64,000 nt of DNA, taken from NCBI GenBank assembly GCA_037389465.1, contig JAZARR010000172.1, positions 930,001-994,000 of the forward strand, written 5' to 3'. The notes beneath the pieces were generated by a model, which saw nothing but the letters and a program-made list of their open reading frames with translations, searched no databases and had not been told where the DNA came from. Below, in pieces: positions 62,154 to 64,000 of the stretch; positions within the stretch are counted from its first letter, which is position 1, and each line of letters starts with the position of its first letter. A program made the translations under genes and the position numbers. The DNA comes from Baylisascaris procyonis (lineage: Eukaryota; Nematoda; Chromadorea; Rhabditida; Ascarididae).

Positions 62154-62537
62154 CTAATGAAATAATATTTGTAGTTTAATCTCATCGTTTATAATATCCA
62201 CTAAAGTCTTAGCGTGTTTCCATGCACTGTGAAAGTAGTCAACATCCTCTGGTATAGGGACGTGGGAGAGAACAATCTCAAACCTTGTCCTCCGAGTCGG
62301 CGGCGACATCAGGCAAATAGCAATCGAGATAAGGTATGATTGAAAGGCGTTACGCGGTGATAGAATCGCTGTGAAAGTGTGTTCTTGAGTGCGCTGGTTC
62401 CTCTCTTTTTCCTTATTTTTTTTCAGCAGACCCATAAACGCCATAATAACACCTGTCTCCTCCCTAGCAGAGGTCGCCGCATATCCACAGTAAAATGAGG
62501 GACCACTACAAATTACTCTGACGAGTCCAGGGCCCAA
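62154..62537 (-). CDS. Unknown 127-codon ORF (P2 right arm)
   Basis: Mirror copy of 52093-52476, with the frame preserved in full. Confidence 0.25.
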   Translation of the reverse strand: MGPGLVRVICSGPSFYCGYAATSAREETGVIMAFMGLLKKNKEKERNQRTQEHTFTAILSPRNAFQSYLISIAICLMSPPTRRTRFEIVLSHVPIPEDVDYFHSAWKHAKTLVDIINDEIKLQILFH

Positions 62538-62549
62538 CTTGCGTATACC

Positions 62550-63446
62550 TTTATGTTAATAATATGTTCCCATGCAAAAGGAATTTTTGCATTCAGTTCT
62601 TTAACTTTTTGTAGGGTTTCATATCAAAAGTTTGGAAGGCGGAATTGGTTTGTAATGTTTTTGCTAACGGATGTTTCTGCAGTAGTGATAAACGTTCTCT
62701 TGTTGCTTTTTGCTGTTTCTAACTCTGAATTGAAGGCAAGTTGCAAATAGTTGCATGTCGCCTGCTATATTGTACTCCCCGCGTATACCACACTGCTGCG
62801 TATGTTCCTTCTATAACAGCTTTTCGACGCCATAAAGATAAGAGGCAAACAGAAGTGCCGAGAAAATAATGCCTTTTGGAGTCCTATAGCGATGAGATTT
62901 ACATGGATATTCTGTGGCTTATTCTGGTTCCCATTTTGCGAGTTTTAATAAGCTGGAGGTGTTTTCGTTCATTTCAAACGTATTTTTCATTATTTGAAAT
63001 AGTGTGGATAGCTTGACGGTGTCGTTAGCCACGTTGATATCATGTTGAAGGATGTATGCCAAACATCGTTTTTTTTTTGGAGAGATTCACTTCATCGATA
63101 TTTTCAATTTGCAAATTTTTTGTTTGCAAACAAATTCAAATTTGTTCGCAAATTTGGATTCAAATTTGATTTTCTTCAATTCAAATTTGAATTCACTTCA
63201 AATTCAATTGAAATTCAATTCACTTCAAATTTGGAGAGATTCAATAGGGTAAAGTCGTTTGCAAACACAACCAAAACAACCAACGCAGTTGCAATACAGG
63301 ATTCCAGTTGGCTCGTTTTTCATCTTGGCATTATCTTTGTCTTTGTATATGATATTAATATTAGCAAATTTCCATACTTTGGGAGGATTTCTAGTTGGGA
63401 TTATGCAGTAAAAAAGAGAGCACAATTCGGGCATGATCTGTTCCAT
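62550..63446 (-). pseudogene. Dead non-LTR-type reverse transcriptase fragment (P2 right arm)
   Basis: Mirror copy of the fragment at 51183-52080 with the same broken frames and the same altered catalytic motif. The element was therefore already dead before, or was homogenised after, the arms formed. Outside it, a run of ten T here versus eleven A in the other arm shows that the arms are not perfectly identical. Confidence 0.6.
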
Positions 63447-64000
63447 TCACAACCTCAGCACTTTATTACAGTTCTATGAAACTTTGATGCTTTCTCTGAC
63501 TGGATATCAGCGAATTTCTCTATAAGATTTCTATGTTGAGCCTTATCCATTCTAGTGTATCATAGTTTGCTCCCTGGTTTCTGACTCTGTACATTATTTT
63601 ACGGCACTCTTTTGCGACAGCTATTCTGCATCACGTCTCTCTACATCATACCTTGTTCGAATACACTGTTTCTTGGAGATTCTTAATGTTCCTACTTCCC
63701 TTCGGAAACCTTTTTCTGTGCCGGAGGCAAGATCCACAATCCTGAAATGCCTCTTGAGATGTGTAAGCATTTCCAAGAGGAATGCTTGCTTTAAGGAAGC
63801 CTCTCGCGAGGGCGCTGAATCCTTGGACTCAGACATCTTGCAACGAGGGCCAAGGTGCTTCGAAATCAATGAGTCATCTTTCTGTTGTGCGCAGCGATGG
63901 CAGCTTTTGTGGGGACTACGAAAAGGAGGATAGTGGTGAATCCCAAATAATAATATGTAGACCGCATGGTGCATCAACTATTCGATACAACCGACCAGTT

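Larger units (their letters stand above)
50629..64000. repeat. Palindrome P2 (large inverted repeat, open at the right edge)
   Basis: Mirror positions sum to about 114,630, so the centre is near 57,315. The left arm spans at least 50,629-55,650 and the right arm 58,980-64,000. The last bases of the window still match, so the true arm is longer than 5.0 kb. The spacer is about 3.3 kb. The arms differ at only a few sites: an A-run of 11 versus 10, GGG/GGA near 53,884, and a handful in the lectin genes. The inner part is cassette copy 2. The outer 3.5 kb of each arm is not in P1. Confidence 0.93.

Noticed and set aside
37150..64000. Palindromes as pure assembly fold-back artefacts
   Set aside because: The arms differ by real substitutions and indels, P1 and P2 have different flanks, and exon 1 differs between sides. 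Long reads are still needed to exclude a haplotype artefact.

Overview
The window looks like nuclear DNA of an animal with small, intron-split genes, most likely a nematode. The reasons are AT-rich sequence, introns of about 50 to 3,000 bp with TTTCAG-like acceptors and GT donors, two genes whose start codons lie just downstream of isolated splice acceptors (as expected for spliced-leader trans-splicing), and secreted C-type lectin-domain genes of the kind that are abundant in nematodes. Species cannot be read from the sequence. There are no bacterial operons, CRISPR arrays or recognisable rRNA or tRNA genes.

Left half (1 to about 36 kb): intron-rich genes on the minus strand, broken up by long (AT)n arrays. 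From the left: a partial small-heat-shock-like N-terminal exon (870-1089); a mostly non-coding stretch; gene B (16157 down to 8976, 9 exons, 416 aa in a phase-consistent hand model); a 31-bp minisatellite; a partial gene C (three consecutive exons at 22586-21386); and gene A (35935 down to 23688, 16 exons, 800 aa). Gene A starts with about 300 residues of beta-rich modules that resemble the start of gene B. It ends in a long acidic tail, most of it encoded by six tandemly duplicated, phase-0, 132-141 bp exons.

Right half (37 to 64 kb): no long (AT)n arrays, but two nested, very large inverted repeats. Palindrome P1 (about 37.15-44.4 kb, centre about 40.79 kb) and palindrome P2 (about 50.63 kb to beyond the window end, centre about 57.315 kb) share a 6.4-kb cassette in direct orientation, offset by 16,528 bp. 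Each cassette holds two divergently transcribed, five-exon genes for a secreted 214-aa protein: signal peptide, Cys-rich segment, and C-type lectin domain with a galactose-type QPD motif. Exons 2-5 lie in the near-identical arms. Exon 1 and the TATA promoters lie in the unique 3.3-kb spacer and have diverged. Several variants are shared by both arms of one palindrome but differ between palindromes, which is the signature of arm-to-arm gene conversion. One of the four copies carries a frameshift.

The outer arms of P2 carry a dead non-LTR-type reverse transcriptase and small ORFs of unknown meaning. The 44.4-50.6 kb stretch between the palindromes has no gene I can support. All gene models are hand-built from splice sites and reading phase and have not been tested against transcripts or protein databases.
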